Positions 8,472 through 18,015 are shown, counted from the first letter of the stretch. The stretch: DNA of 64,000 bases from Chitinophagaceae bacterium (GCA_020847395.1 JADLCD010000167.1:1-64000); one strand, 5' to 3'. Translations and numbers: made by a program. Notes: a model not told the origin generated them from the letters alone.

Positions 8472-9320
8472 ATGACAACACGCAGATCATTCCTCAAGCA
8501 AACAAGCATGCTTTCATTAGCAGCTTTCGCAAGTCCGTCTTTATTATCATATAAGCAACATGCTGTGGGTTTACAACTATATACGCTCAGAGCGGATATA
8601 ATGAAAGACCCCAAAGGAATTATTGAAAAAGTAGCAGCGCTTGGTTATAACGAAGTAGAATCTTTTGGATACCGGGATGGAAAATATTTTGGGCTGACGC
8701 CGTCAGAATTTGCCACGCTGCTGAAGAACAATAAACTTACCCACCCAAGCGGGCACTATATGCTGGCAAGCCTTAATAACAACTGGGAAAAAACAGTGGA
8801 AGATGCTGTAGCGGCGGGTCAGCAATATATGATTGTTGCCTACCTGCTGGATACGGAGCGAAAGACAATTGACGATTACAAAAAGATTGCAGCACAATTT
8901 AATAAAGCAGCAGAGGTTTGTAAGCAAGCGAATATTCAATTTGGCTATCACAACCACGATTTTGAGTTTATTGATATGGATGGACAAAAAGGATACGATA
9001 TTTTATTAAAAGAAACCGACCAGCAGCTCGTAAAATTTGAATTAGACCTTTATTGGATTTCTTATGCAGGCATGAATCCTGTAGATATGTTTAAAGCCAA
9101 TCCCGGCCGTTTTCCGCTTTGGCATGTAAAGGACATGGATAATACACCTAAGAAATTTTTTACCGAAGTAGGTAACGGCGTTATAGATTTCAAAAAGATT
9201 TTTGCCGCCGCAGATACTGCAGGCATGAAACATTTTTTTGTAGAGCAGGATGTATGCCCCGGCCCTCCATTGATTAGCATTGAAAAAAGTATTAATTATT
9301 TGCGGAAGAATATTCTTTAG
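8472..9320 (+). CDS. Tat-exported sugar phosphate isomerase/epimerase (xylose isomerase-like TIM barrel)
   Basis: The N-terminal twin-arginine signal TTRRSFLKQ is followed by a hydrophobic stretch and AFASPSLLS. The mature part is an AP endonuclease-2/xylose isomerase-like barrel: YHNHDFEF carries metal-binding His and the glutamates FELDLYW and VEQDVCPG are expected metal ligands. The length of 282 aa suits a single domain. It is probably periplasmic and works on a sugar or inositol derivative. The next gene encodes a Tat-type Gfo/Idh/MocA dehydrogenase, a pairing common in Bacteroidota sugar catabolism. The substrate is unknown. Confidence 0.88.
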   Translation: MTTRRSFLKQTSMLSLAAFASPSLLSYKQHAVGLQLYTLRADIMKDPKGIIEKVAALGYNEVESFGYRDGKYFGLTPSEFATLLKNNKLTHPSGHYMLASLNNNWEKTVEDAVAAGQQYMIVAYLLDTERKTIDDYKKIAAQFNKAAEVCKQANIQFGYHNHDFEFIDMDGQKGYDILLKETDQQLVKFELDLYWISYAGMNPVDMFKANPGRFPLWHVKDMDNTPKKFFTEVGNGVIDFKKIFAAADTAGMKHFFVEQDVCPGPPLISIEKSINYLRKNIL

Positions 9321-9414
9321 GGAGGTAGAAAGTGGGGGGTAGGGGAAGCTGTTGCAGATTACAAATTTTAAGTTATACGTACTTAATTTAAAAGCCTGTT
9401 TGCAAATAGTAAGT

Positions 9415-9436
9415 CCTGAAACCTGCAACTTGTAAC
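9415..9436. repeat. short dispersed intergenic repeat unit
   Basis: ACCTGCAACTTGTAAC at 9421-9436 recurs with 15 of 16 matches at 54501-54516 (ACCTGAAACTTGTAAC), in another intergenic region. It is low-complexity and of uncertain meaning. Confidence 0.3.
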
Positions 9437-9467
9437 ATAACTTCAACAATCATCTAAAATAACGATC

Positions 9468-10802
9468 ATGCAAGGCAGAAGAAAATTTTTATACGATAGC
9501 TCACGTATAGCTGCGGGATCTGTATTATTATCTGCACTATCTGATAAAACATTTGCAGCAGGTGGAAAAATAATATCGGCAGCAGACCAGATCAATATCG
9601 GCGCCATAGGCATTAACGGTATGGGTTGGTCTGATACCAAAGCCGCATTAAAAGTGCCGGGTGTAAATCTTGTGGCGCTATGCGATGTTGATAAAAATGT
9701 AATAGATAAACGCCTTGGTGAAGCAAATGAATTAAACTTTGATGCTTCTAAAGTAAAAACCTATACTGATTATCGTAAGCTGCTTGAAAATAAAGATATT
9801 GATGCAGTGATTATCGGCACACCCGATCACTGGCATTGTTTGCAGATGGTGGATGCATGTAAAGCCGGGAAACATGTGTACGTAGAAAAACCTATTGGTA
9901 ATTCTATTGCGGAATGTAATGCGATGGTAGCCGCGCAGAAAAAATATAACCGTGTTGTGCAGGTTGGCCAATGGCAAAGAAGCCAGCAGCATTTTCGTGA
10001 CGCGATTGAATTTGTACATTCAGGCAAGCTTGGCAATATACGTACAGCAAAAGTTTGGTGCTACCAGGGTTGGATGAAACCCGCAGAGGTGCAACCGGAT
10101 TCTGCACCGCCTGCCGGTGTTGATTACAAAGGCTGGCTCGGACCCGCACCAACAAAACCATTTAACGCAAGCAGGTTTCATTTTAATTTTCGCTGGTTTT
10201 GGGATTATGCCGGAGGTTTAATGACTGATTGGGGCGTTCATTTGCTTGACTATGCGCTCTTTGGCATGCAGGCAGATGTTCCTAAAACTGTAATGGCATT
10301 GGGTGGCAAATTTGCATACCCTGATTTAGCGCAGGAAACACCGGATACTTTAACCACGCTTTACGAATTTGATAAATTCAATCTTGTTTGGGATCATGCA
10401 ATGGGTATAGATAATGGGCAATATGCAAGAGATCACGGTATTGCTTTTGTAGGCAATAATGCTACACTTGTTTTAGACAGGGGCGGATGGGAAATAATTG
10501 AAGAAAAGAATTCAAAAAATAAGATACCGGGCATGCCGAAAGTAAAACCATCAGAAAACGGGTTGGATAAACACATGCAGAATTTTATGTCGGTTATACG
10601 TTCGGGTAAGATGGAAGAATTAACAGCGCCCATCCAGGTTGGTGCAGACGTGGCTATTGTAGCACAGATGGGTAATATTGCTTTCAGAAGCGGCAAACGA
10701 TTAGCATGGAATAAGCAAAAAGGTAAATTCACAGATGAAGAAGTGAATAAAACCTATTTCGCAAAAGAATATCATAATGGGTATAAAATTCCGGTAGTGT
10801 AG
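9468..10802 (+). CDS. Gfo/Idh/MocA-family oxidoreductase with Tat-like signal
   Basis: The N-terminus MQGRRKFLYD followed by a small-residue hydrophobic run looks like a Tat signal, often kept by this subfamily for export with bound NAD(P). The Rossmann motif GAIGINGMG is at 45-53 and the family EKP motif at 140-142 (catalytic Lys141). The C-terminal domain has the DWGVHLLDYALFGM segment with the conserved His. The length of 444 aa matches the long Bacteroidota branch. It lies 147 bp after the isomerase-like gene and probably acts in the same pathway. Confidence 0.9.
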   Translation: MQGRRKFLYDSSRIAAGSVLLSALSDKTFAAGGKIISAADQINIGAIGINGMGWSDTKAALKVPGVNLVALCDVDKNVIDKRLGEANELNFDASKVKTYTDYRKLLENKDIDAVIIGTPDHWHCLQMVDACKAGKHVYVEKPIGNSIAECNAMVAAQKKYNRVVQVGQWQRSQQHFRDAIEFVHSGKLGNIRTAKVWCYQGWMKPAEVQPDSAPPAGVDYKGWLGPAPTKPFNASRFHFNFRWFWDYAGGLMTDWGVHLLDYALFGMQADVPKTVMALGGKFAYPDLAQETPDTLTTLYEFDKFNLVWDHAMGIDNGQYARDHGIAFVGNNATLVLDRGGWEIIEEKNSKNKIPGMPKVKPSENGLDKHMQNFMSVIRSGKMEELTAPIQVGADVAIVAQMGNIAFRSGKRLAWNKQKGKFTDEEVNKTYFAKEYHNGYKIPVV

Positions 10803-10910
10803 CGCTGAGCTAACAAACGGGAGAAGTGAGCAATGAAAGTTATTGTCATGTTTGCTATAAGGTAAGCGCCTTTCACCTTTTACCATCGGCTTTTCACATA
10901 CCAATAAATA

Positions 10911-10959
10911 AAAAAGAATAAGGCTGTATATCCATAATCAATACAATCTTATTCTTTTT
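10911..10959. terminator. bidirectional terminator
   Basis: A 12-bp stem AAAAAGAATAAG/CTTATTCTTTTT encloses a loop of about 25 nt. A-rich and T-rich flanks let it act in both directions between the convergent oxidoreductase and RRM genes. Confidence 0.6.
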
Positions 10960-10994
10960 GTAATAGCTTACGCTACAGCTTCAGATGAAGAAGA

Positions 10995-11330
10995 TTAATA
11001 ACGTCCGCGACCGCCGCCGTTATTGCTACCTGCAAATGAACGTCTGTTGCCACCACCATTACTTCTACCGCCGCCATTGCTGCGCTCTTCGCGTGGCTTA
11101 GCTTCAGTAACAGTAATTGCACGACCTTCTACAACACCTTTGTCTAATTCGCTGATAGCTTTTTTAGCTTCCTCGTCATTAGGCATTTCAACAAAACCGA
11201 AACCACGGCTACGGCCAGTGAATTTATCAGTTATAACTCTTGCAGAAGATACTTCACCGTATTCTTCAAAAAACGCTTTTAAGTCTTCATCAACTACGTT
11301 GAAGCTTAAATTTGAAACATAAATGTTCAT
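10995..11330 (-). CDS. single-RRM RNA-binding protein
   Basis: RNA recognition motif at about 1-80 with RNP2 IYVSNLSF and RNP1 RGFGFVEM, followed by a Gly/Asn/Arg-rich disordered tail (EERSNGGG to GGGRGRY). The length of 111 aa is typical of the RRM proteins of Bacteroidota, which act as post-transcriptional regulators in phyla lacking Hfq. It is monocistronic, with a long leader of about 130 nt, which suggests autoregulation or cold response (inference). Confidence 0.93.
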   Translation of the reverse strand: MNIYVSNLSFNVVDEDLKAFFEEYGEVSSARVITDKFTGRSRGFGFVEMPNDEEAKKAISELDKGVVEGRAITVTEAKPREERSNGGGRSNGGGNRRSFAGSNNGGGRGRY

Positions 11331-11468
11331 CAGTACTAAGAAATTAAATTAAATAAATGAAATCTGAGAAAACAGGGGAGTAAAGACGACTGAACTATTA
11401 GCAGAAGATGCGTAGCAGATTGAATCATTTCTTTTACCGGGACTGTACAAACTCAAATTTTGACGCCG

Positions 11469-11476
11469 CAAATGTA
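11469..11476 (-). promoter_or_regulatory. promoter of the RRM gene, giving a long leader
   Basis: The minus strand reads TACATTTG, a perfect -7 box, with TTCG exactly 19 bases upstream as the -33 element. Transcription would start near 11462, leaving about 130 nt untranslated before the ATG at 11330. Confidence 0.55.
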
Positions 11477-11580
11477 CAGTTTATTTTGCATTTACCGAAC
11501 TTATTTACAGCTTAATCCTATCTTTTTTGTTAATTGCTGCTAAACCCGTTCCTATCTTCGGCAAATAATCTATCGCAAAA

Positions 11581-12225
11581 TTGTATCCTTTAATTATATA
11601 CTGTTATGATGCGTATTGCTGCTGGTGCTATGGTTTTAGCCCTATTATATCAAAACTGAAGGAGAAATATCAGCAATATATTGATTTTGAAGTAATATCC
11701 GGGGGCATGATTTTACCCGGCAAGCCGGCACATATCAGCACTATGGCGGCTTTTTTTACCGAAACATATAAAGCTGTTGAAACCACAACAGGCATTACAT
11801 TCGGAAAGGATTTTTTATGGCATATTGAAAATGATTCAGATAGTGATTGGTTTCCGAATTCTGAAAAGCCCGCTATTGCCATGTGTGTTTTCAAAAAATA
11901 TAATCCGGATAAAGCCGTAGATTTTGCTGCCGATCTTCAGCATGCTTTATTTTTTGAAGGAAGGGATTTGTGTGATAATGAAGCATACCGCCACTTACTA
12001 CACAGGTATAATATACCGGAAGATGAATTTTATAGACAGATGCAACAACCGGAATATAAAGAGCAGGCAGCAGAAGAATTTGCTTTATGCAAGCAATTAA
12101 AAGTTGCCGGCTTTCCTGCATTGTTTCTGCAAACCTCCGGGTCAAAAATATATACTTTAGCCAATGGGTATACTAACTATAATACACTGCATTCCAGGCT
12201 GCAAAATATTCTCGCCCAGCAATAA
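11581..12225 (+). CDS. DsbA-family thiol oxidoreductase (COG3531-type)
   Basis: Thioredoxin-like DsbA fold of 214 aa. The active site is the CxxC formed by Cys13 and Cys16 in AYCCWCYGFSP, equivalent to the CGWCYG motif of the predicted disulfide isomerases of COG3531, and a cis-Pro is in AGFPALFL. There is no signal peptide, so it is probably cytosolic. The start is TTG at 11581: the frame is closed 12 codons upstream, and the next ATG would remove the active site. A near-consensus -7 box TATCTTCG lies at 11553-11560. Confidence 0.85.
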   Translation: MYPLIIYCYDAYCCWCYGFSPIISKLKEKYQQYIDFEVISGGMILPGKPAHISTMAAFFTETYKAVETTTGITFGKDFLWHIENDSDSDWFPNSEKPAIAMCVFKKYNPDKAVDFAADLQHALFFEGRDLCDNEAYRHLLHRYNIPEDEFYRQMQQPEYKEQAAEEFALCKQLKVAGFPALFLQTSGSKIYTLANGYTNYNTLHSRLQNILAQQ

Positions 12226-12294
12226 TTTTAATGCAACGCAAACCAAAAGTGGCTTGTCATCGTAGTATTAATTGTATAATGCAAATTCCGGATC

Positions 12295-13101
12295 ATGAAG
12301 TTGCCTTCTATATTAGCTATCTGCATTTTGCTCGTAAGTTGCGAAAAAAATGATGCAGCTTATGATGTTGGCAAAAGTGATATTACGCTCACTTTTGTAA
12401 AAGCATTATTTAATGGAGAGGAAATAGTGCAGAGTGAATTTCAATATTTTGCTGATGGTAAAATAAAGACAGCACTTGGTTATAAAGATTACAGTAAAAA
12501 CCTTGTCGGTTATAAAAGAACCTATAATTATGAAGGTGACAGGCTTGTAAATAGTGAAATACAAATGGACATCTCTTCATCGCTTTTCGCAGTTAATTAT
12601 ATATACAGCAAAGCACAGTATGAGTATAACGGTAACCTCATTATTCAGTCTAATCATTTTTCAAAAAAGAATGATGAATATGAAATGACTTCTTTTGTAA
12701 CCTATACTTATAATGATAGAAAGTTACCAGTAAAAATATCAAGGTATGCTGCCGGCGGTTCGCTTTATGGTTATTCAACCTATTCTTATGATGAGAATGG
12801 CAATGTAGTTCTGTTGGAAGATTACGGAATCAACGATTTGGGCGAGCCGGTTAAAACAATGCAAAACGCCTACACATACGACAATAAAAATAATCCATAT
12901 CAACTGGCGTATCATCCACTTGAAAATATTCCATATTCTGTAAACAAGAATAATATTCTTACCTCAAGCTGGGTTAATTATGTTGCAGGTGCACAGCCGC
13001 CCTCCGGAACTTCAACCACTGTATATAACAGCTATAATACTTACGGTTATCCTACATCAATGAATGAGCAAGGCAATGTTTTTTTACTGGAATATAAATA
13101 A
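12295..13101 (+). CDS. putative lipoprotein with YD-like repeats
   Basis: Lipoprotein signal with lipobox LVSC (Cys16). The mature part is rich in Tyr-Asp/Asn-Gly turns such as YTYNDRKLPVKISRY and YSYDENGNVVLLEDYG, resembling the beta-strand repeats of RHS/YD proteins but few and degenerate. It is probably exposed on the membrane or cell surface. No enzymatic motif is visible. Similar orphan lipoproteins are frequent in Chitinophagaceae. Confidence 0.75.
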   Translation: MKLPSILAICILLVSCEKNDAAYDVGKSDITLTFVKALFNGEEIVQSEFQYFADGKIKTALGYKDYSKNLVGYKRTYNYEGDRLVNSEIQMDISSSLFAVNYIYSKAQYEYNGNLIIQSNHFSKKNDEYEMTSFVTYTYNDRKLPVKISRYAAGGSLYGYSTYSYDENGNVVLLEDYGINDLGEPVKTMQNAYTYDNKNNPYQLAYHPLENIPYSVNKNNILTSSWVNYVAGAQPPSGTSTTVYNSYNTYGYPTSMNEQGNVFLLEYK

Positions 13102-13191
13102 GTTATATACTGCTATTTATTGCTGAATATTTTAGTTTAGGTTTGCAACAACCACCATCAATCTACAGAACAACAAGAGGAGTTTAGTAAA

Positions 13192-14118
13192 ATGCAAGCC
13201 GATACGCAGGGAACATCTATAACAAAGGTGATAGCAGCATTTGCTGTTATATATATTGTTTGGGGATCTACTTACTTTTTTATTCAGATTGCAGTACACA
13301 ATATGCCGGTAACGGTTATGGGCACCTTCAGGTTTATTACCGCTGCACTCCTCATGCTGGGCTGGTGTATTTTTAATAAAGAAAAGATATTTGTGTGGAG
13401 GGATATACGCGCCGCTTTTTTTACAGGCTTACTATTACTGTTTATTGGCAATGGCGCGGTAGCCTGGTCTGAACAATACCTGGCGAGTTCATTGGTTGCA
13501 GTATTCATCGCTTCATCACCCGTATGGTTTGTTGTGTTGGATTACAGCAAATGGCGCGAAAATTTTGCAAACCGCCTTACCATTTTAGGCATCCTGCTGG
13601 GCTTTGCCGGTATATTTTTTTTGTTTGGAGAAAATCTGCAACAGGCCTTATCTGTAACAGCCAATAAATGGGAACTTTTTTCTCTTGGCGCATTAACTAT
13701 CGGTTCAATTTCATGGGCGGCAGGCTCGCTTTATGGTAAGTACAAGCCCACCTCATTTTCCGGCGCACTTAATTCCGGCTGGCAAATGATGGGCGCCGGA
13801 CTTGCATATGCTATTACAGGATTACTAAGGGATGACTGGGATAAATTCAACTTCAGAGATGTTGCTCCTTCCGGTTGGGGAGCCATTCTATATCTTGTTA
13901 CAATGGGATCGCTGGTAGGATACAGTTCTTATGTTTGGCTGCTTAAAGTACGCCCGGCAACACAGGTAAGCACGCACGCATATGTAAACCCGGTGGTGGC
14001 AGTATTGCTGGGCGTATTTTTCGCCAATGAAAAAATTACGGCCATACAATTAACAGGATTGGCAATTATTTTGGGCGGTGTGTTATTGGTAAATCTTGCA
14101 AAAAACAGGAAGGGATAA
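13192..14118 (+). CDS. EamA-family (DMT superfamily) exporter, YedA-like
   Basis: Ten predicted membrane helices in 308 aa, arranged as two EamA repeats (first about 10-140, second about 160-300). The opening YIVWGSTYFFIQIA and the late HAYVNPVVAVLLGV are characteristic of the YedA-like branch. It is likely an inner-membrane exporter of small metabolites or drugs, but the substrate cannot be inferred. It is monocistronic; the terminal codons approach the convergent batC. Confidence 0.9.
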   Translation: MQADTQGTSITKVIAAFAVIYIVWGSTYFFIQIAVHNMPVTVMGTFRFITAALLMLGWCIFNKEKIFVWRDIRAAFFTGLLLLFIGNGAVAWSEQYLASSLVAVFIASSPVWFVVLDYSKWRENFANRLTILGILLGFAGIFFLFGENLQQALSVTANKWELFSLGALTIGSISWAAGSLYGKYKPTSFSGALNSGWQMMGAGLAYAITGLLRDDWDKFNFRDVAPSGWGAILYLVTMGSLVGYSSYVWLLKVRPATQVSTHAYVNPVVAVLLGVFFANEKITAIQLTGLAIILGGVLLVNLAKNRKG

Positions 14119-14192
14119 CGGTGGAAGGAAAGATGTGAGGCCGTTACAGGTTGGCACTTCTCACTTTCTGCCCTTCACCTTCCGTCTTCCTT

Positions 14193-14813
14193 CTACCAGT
14201 CTTTTTCCGGCTGATTGCCTGATTGTTGCTTTTTCATGGTTTTATCCTGCAGTTTCTTTTCCTGTTCTTCAAGCGCTTTTAATAATTGCTGTACCTGTTG
14301 CTGATTTAATTTATTTTGTTTTGGCTGAGGTTGTTTTTCATCTTTCTTTTGTTTTTGCTCCTGCTGCTTTTGTTGCTTTTGCTGTTGTTGCTTTTTCTCG
14401 TTTAATGCCCGTTGCAAATTTTCTCTTGCAAGAGAATCTGCCGGATTTATGCGCAGCGATTGTTTATATGCCGCTAGACTCTCTTCCAGTTTTTTTTGTT
14501 GCGTAAACGATACGCCTTTATTGTAATACAACCGGGATTGCATTTTTTTCTCTTCCGTTTTTTTTACCGCTTCTTCAAATACTTTAGCGGCTTCTTCAAA
14601 TTTTTTTTCCCTGAATAATGCATTGCCCATATTAAAGGAAGCGGTAGCATTATTGGGATCTTTTTCAAGCGCTTCTTTATAAGCCTGTGCAGCTTTTTCA
14701 TATTGCCCGGCACGGTAAGCTTCATTGCCTTTGCTTATAAAGCGATCTGCCTCCTGTGAAAAAGCAAGATTCACACTTATAATCAACCATATTAAAAAGG
14801 CAATGCGTTTCAT
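14193..14813 (-). CDS. batC: TPR protein BatC of the aerotolerance system
   Basis: Signal peptide (residues 1-19, ending AFSQ) and three TPR units at about 22-125 (GNEAYRAGQYEKAAQAYKEA, NMGNALFREKKFEEAAKVFE, NKGVSFTQQKKLEESLAAYK), then a long Gln/Lys-rich low-complexity stretch at about 135-180. It is periplasmic. In Bacteroides, Bat proteins form a membrane complex linked to aerobic stress tolerance. Its start overlaps the batB stop by one base, which implies translational coupling. Confidence 0.85.
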   Translation of the reverse strand: MKRIAFLIWLIISVNLAFSQEADRFISKGNEAYRAGQYEKAAQAYKEALEKDPNNATASFNMGNALFREKKFEEAAKVFEEAVKKTEEKKMQSRLYYNKGVSFTQQKKLEESLAAYKQSLRINPADSLARENLQRALNEKKQQQQKQQKQQEQKQKKDEKQPQPKQNKLNQQQVQQLLKALEEQEKKLQDKTMKKQQSGNQPEKDW

Positions 14814-15811
14814 TATTTATTCGCTTTTCTTTTTTCAGATATAAACAACTCTCCTATTAAACCTATAAGCGCAAGCACTAAAAACCATTGAAAAAAACTC
14901 CTGTAATTCCTGTCGCTGCTATCATTGATGGTTTTCTGCTCCATTGATGCAACCTGCGATTGAATTTTGCTTACCACAGATTCAACATCATTTAATTGCT
15001 GGTAAATGCCATTGGAGTTGCTTGCAATATCAATAAGTTCGCGCTCATTTAATTTAGATACGATAACATTTCCCTGTATATCTCTTTTAGGTTCCCCTGT
15101 AATAGCATTCATAATTATGCCGCCCTCTGTAGTGCCCACACCAATCGTATTAATAATTACACCATTATCGGCAAGCTGTTTGGCAGTTTTTACAGCTTCT
15201 TCATCATGATCTTCTCCATCTGTAATCAGCAAAATGGTTTTGTATTTTTTATCTTTCTTATTGAACCCTGAATTGCTGATGCGCAATGCTTCAGCAATCA
15301 CTGTTCCCTGTGTTGGCACAGCCTCCGGTGAAGCGTTACTAATATACAAGCGCGCAGCAGAATGATCTGCAGTAAGCGGCATTTGCATATATGCCCTTCC
15401 TGCAAAAACTACGAGCCCAATCCTATCGTTCTGCAACTGATCCATCAGTTTATTTGCCAGTTGCTTTGCTTTGTCAAGGCGGCTTGGTTTTATATCCTGC
15501 GACAACATGCTCCGGCTTACATCCAAAGCTATCATCACATCAATACCCTGCCTGCTTATTTTTTCTACCTGGGTAGCTGATTGCAGGTTGGCAGCAGCAA
15601 TAATCAAAAGCCCAAAACCGGTTACCAGTATTACAAACCGTAACAAATATCTTTTATGAAGAAAACTTTTGGTAAGCTGGGCTACCAGTTTTTCATCACC
15701 TATTTTTTTATAAGTATTTTTTTTCCATCGTAATACAGCCAGGAAAAGCAATATCAGCACTGGTATTAACAGCAGTAATAATAAATGTTCGATATGTTCA
15801 AAACGAAACAA
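14813..15811 (-). CDS. batB: von Willebrand factor A membrane protein BatB
   Basis: A BatA/BatB-type protein of 332 aa: two N-terminal membrane helices (about 8-27 and 57-77), a VWA domain at about 90-280 with the MIDAS motif DVSRS (Asp97, Ser99, Ser101), and a C-terminal membrane helix (about 308-325). The VWA domain faces the periplasm and binds partners through a metal ion. It is coupled to batC. No batA, batD or MoxR gene is in the window, so the set is split or these lie elsewhere. Confidence 0.88.
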   Translation of the reverse strand: MFRFEHIEHLLLLLLIPVLILLFLAVLRWKKNTYKKIGDEKLVAQLTKSFLHKRYLLRFVILVTGFGLLIIAAANLQSATQVEKISRQGIDVMIALDVSRSMLSQDIKPSRLDKAKQLANKLMDQLQNDRIGLVVFAGRAYMQMPLTADHSAARLYISNASPEAVPTQGTVIAEALRISNSGFNKKDKKYKTILLITDGEDHDEEAVKTAKQLADNGVIINTIGVGTTEGGIIMNAITGEPKRDIQGNVIVSKLNERELIDIASNSNGIYQQLNDVESVVSKIQSQVASMEQKTINDSSDRNYRSFFQWFLVLALIGLIGELFISEKRKANK

Positions 15812-15867
15812 AAAATAATTATTGATATTGTTACCTATGCAAACTACCTGCCAGCTTATTGTTACGT

Positions 15868-15911
15868 GAGATGATAAACAACAAAAGTGAGCATCTCATA
15901 TTTATCATCTC
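15868..15911. repeat. inverted repeat ahead of batB
   Basis: Perfect 11-bp arms GAGATGATAAA/TTTATCATCTC are separated by 22 bases. It lies between the beta-lactamase and batB and could be a weak terminator or a degenerate dispersed repeat. There is no T-run. Confidence 0.4.
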
Positions 15912-15955
15912 GCCTCTCACAAAAAAAAGTACAATGCGTTATACCTGTCATCTCC

Positions 15956-16777
15956 CTACATCTTCCCTTCAAAAAAGCCTAACTGCTTCAGAATGCCATT
16001 TAAAATCTCTTTCCGGATAGCAGGGTCTGCATTCGGGCTCGCGGATTCAGTATTCAACACAAAAAAATAAGGATGCCTGTTTTCCTCAATCCATCCTACA
16101 ACCCAGCCAATGGCATGTCCTTCTTTATTATAGCCCCAGCCGGTTTTATAACTGAGTTTATAATTACTGTTATCTTCCTGTAGCATCATTGCTTTTACTG
16201 CATCCTGCGCGCCTTTACGAAAGGGAAGTTTTCCAAAGTATAATTTCTTTACCAGTCCTAATTCCTCATCAGGAGATACGAGTAAAGAATTATCTAACCA
16301 GAATGAATCTACGGCTTTGCCGATTGTTTTATTACCATAGCTCAATGTATCTAACCATTTTTGCATACTATCCCTGCCTATCGTTCTGGCTATCTGCTGA
16401 AAATGTGGAACAGATGAATATTGAAACGCCTTTGTAATACTAAGGTCCTGGTTCCAGTCTTTATTGGGGCGTTGTATACTATCCCATTTTATAATACTGT
16501 TTTCATTCATCACCACCCCTGTTTGTATAGCAATCAACGCGTTTACAATTTTAAAAGTAGAAGCCGGCAGAAAACGGGTAGTATCTCTTTTTAAATTATA
16601 TATTTTGAATACACCGCGGCCGTTATCAAACATTGCAAAACTTCCATCAACATTCTTTTCAGTAAAATACTTTTTTAAAGATTTATCCTCATCCACATTA
16701 TTCATAGAACAGGAATACACAGCACAAATGCAAATAATAAACAGGAAACCGGAGTATTTTTTTTTCATTGTATACAA
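15956..16777 (-). CDS. class D (OXA-type) beta-lactamase, predicted lipoprotein
   Basis: All class D motifs are present in order: S73-T-F-K76, S121-S-V123, Y147-G-N149, the omega-loop FWLD (Trp160) and K211-T-G213. It hydrolyses beta-lactams through the acylated Ser73; in OXA enzymes the STFK lysine is carboxylated. The leader ends in VYSC, so it is probably lipid-anchored on Cys23. ATG 16768 is an alternative start. It lies 32 bp downstream of kbl on the same strand and may be cotranscribed. No regulator and no mobile element is adjacent, so it looks chromosomal. The spectrum cannot be inferred. Confidence 0.92.
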   Translation of the reverse strand: MYTMKKKYSGFLFIICICAVYSCSMNNVDEDKSLKKYFTEKNVDGSFAMFDNGRGVFKIYNLKRDTTRFLPASTFKIVNALIAIQTGVVMNENSIIKWDSIQRPNKDWNQDLSITKAFQYSSVPHFQQIARTIGRDSMQKWLDTLSYGNKTIGKAVDSFWLDNSLLVSPDEELGLVKKLYFGKLPFRKGAQDAVKAMMLQEDNSNYKLSYKTGWGYNKEGHAIGWVVGWIEENRHPYFFVLNTESASPNADPAIRKEILNGILKQLGFFEGKM

Positions 16778-16809
16778 AAAAATTATAAATGTTTTTTTAA
16801 TGCGCTGCG

Positions 16810-18015
16810 TTATTTAATTACGCCAAGTTCTTTTCCCACTTTGGTAAAGGCGGCAATAGCTTTATCAAGATGGTGTTGTTCATGCGCTGCGCTTAACTGC
16901 ACACGTATGCGTGCCTGCCCTTTGGGCACAACAGGAAAGAAAAATCCAATAACATAAATGCCTTCTTCCAGTAATTGAGCAGCCATTTTTTGCGCCAATA
17001 CAGCATCATAAAGCATAATGGGCACAATAGGATGATCGCCGGGTTTTATATCAAAGCCCGCCGCTGTCATTTTTTGGCGGAAATATTTCGTGTTGTTTTC
17101 CAGCTTATCGCGAAGCTCAGTTGTTTCACTCAGCATATCAAGCACTGCTATAGAAGCGCCAACAATACTCGGAGCAACAGTATTTGAAAATAAGTATGGA
17201 CGGGAACGTTGCCTCAGCATATCAATCACTTCTTTTCTGCCGCTGGTAAAACCACCCGAAGCGCCACCCAAAGCCTTACCGAGCGTGCCGGTTATAATAT
17301 CTATTTTCCCCATCACACCGCGATACTCATGTGTGCCCCTTCCGGTTTTACCCAAAAATCCGCTGGAGTGACATTCATCAATCATTACTGCAGCATTATA
17401 TTTATCCGCCAGTTCACAAATCTTATCAAGCTGTGCGATAGTGCCATCCATACTGAATGAACCATCGGTAACAATAATGCGGCTGCGTGCGCCCTGTGCT
17501 TCTTTGAGTTTAACCTCAAGATCAGCCATATCATTATGATTGTATCTAAAGCGCTGAGCCTTACATAATCTTACACCATCAATAATGGAAGCATGATTAA
17601 GCGCATCAGAAATAATCGCGTCTTTCTCATCAAAAAGCGGTTCAAACACACCACCATTGGCATCAAAAGCCGCAGCATATAATATGGTATCTTCAGTACC
17701 CAGAAATTTGGAAATCTTCTTTTCCAGTTCTTTATGAATATCCTGTGTGCCGCAGATAAACCGCACACTGCTCAGCCCATATCCTCTTGTGTCAACATAT
17801 TTTTTTGCAGCGCTGATTACCGCAGGATGCGATGATAAGCCCAGGTAATTATTAGCGCAAAGATTTATAACAGATTTTAAGCCGTTCTGTCCTGGTATTT
17901 TCACTTCAATGTCTGCTCCTTGCGGGCTTTCAATTATTCTTTCTGTTTTGTAAAGCCCGTTTTGCTTAATTTCTTCTAGTTCAACGCTTATCCGGTTAAC
18001 CAAGTTTTCGTTCAT
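16810..18015 (-). CDS. kbl: glycine C-acetyltransferase (2-amino-3-ketobutyrate CoA ligase)
   Basis: PLP enzyme of the alpha-oxoamine synthase family that cleaves 2-amino-3-ketobutyrate with CoA to glycine and acetyl-CoA in threonine breakdown. It is very close to E. coli Kbl throughout, for example [38 protein letters not shown] and the PLP lysine Lys247 in [10 protein letters not shown], as well as the C-terminal [12 protein letters not shown]. The length of 401 aa is standard. No threonine dehydrogenase gene is adjacent. Its promoter is the -7 box at 18034-18041. Confidence 0.95.
   Translation of the reverse strand: MNENLVNRISVELEEIKQNGLYKTERIIESPQGADIEVKIPGQNGLKSVINLCANNYLGLSSHPAVISAAKKYVDTRGYGLSSVRFICGTQDIHKELEKKISKFLGTEDTILYAAAFDANGGVFEPLFDEKDAIISDALNHASIIDGVRLCKAQRFRYNHNDMADLEVKLKEAQGARSRIIVTDGSFSMDGTIAQLDKICELADKYNAAVMIDECHSSGFLGKTGRGTHEYRGVMGKIDIITGTLGKALGGASGGFTSGRKEVIDMLRQRSRPYLFSNTVAPSIVGASIAVLDMLSETTELRDKLENNTKYFRQKMTAAGFDIKPGDHPIVPIMLYDAVLAQKMAAQLLEEGIYVIGFFFPVVPKGQARIRVQLSAAHEQHHLDKAIAAFTKVGKELGVIK

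Noticed and set aside
14096-14506. Plus-strand hydrophobic reading frame beyond the EamA gene
   Set aside because: It is the reverse of the Gln/Lys-rich batC tail, whose composition produces long open frames on the other strand.
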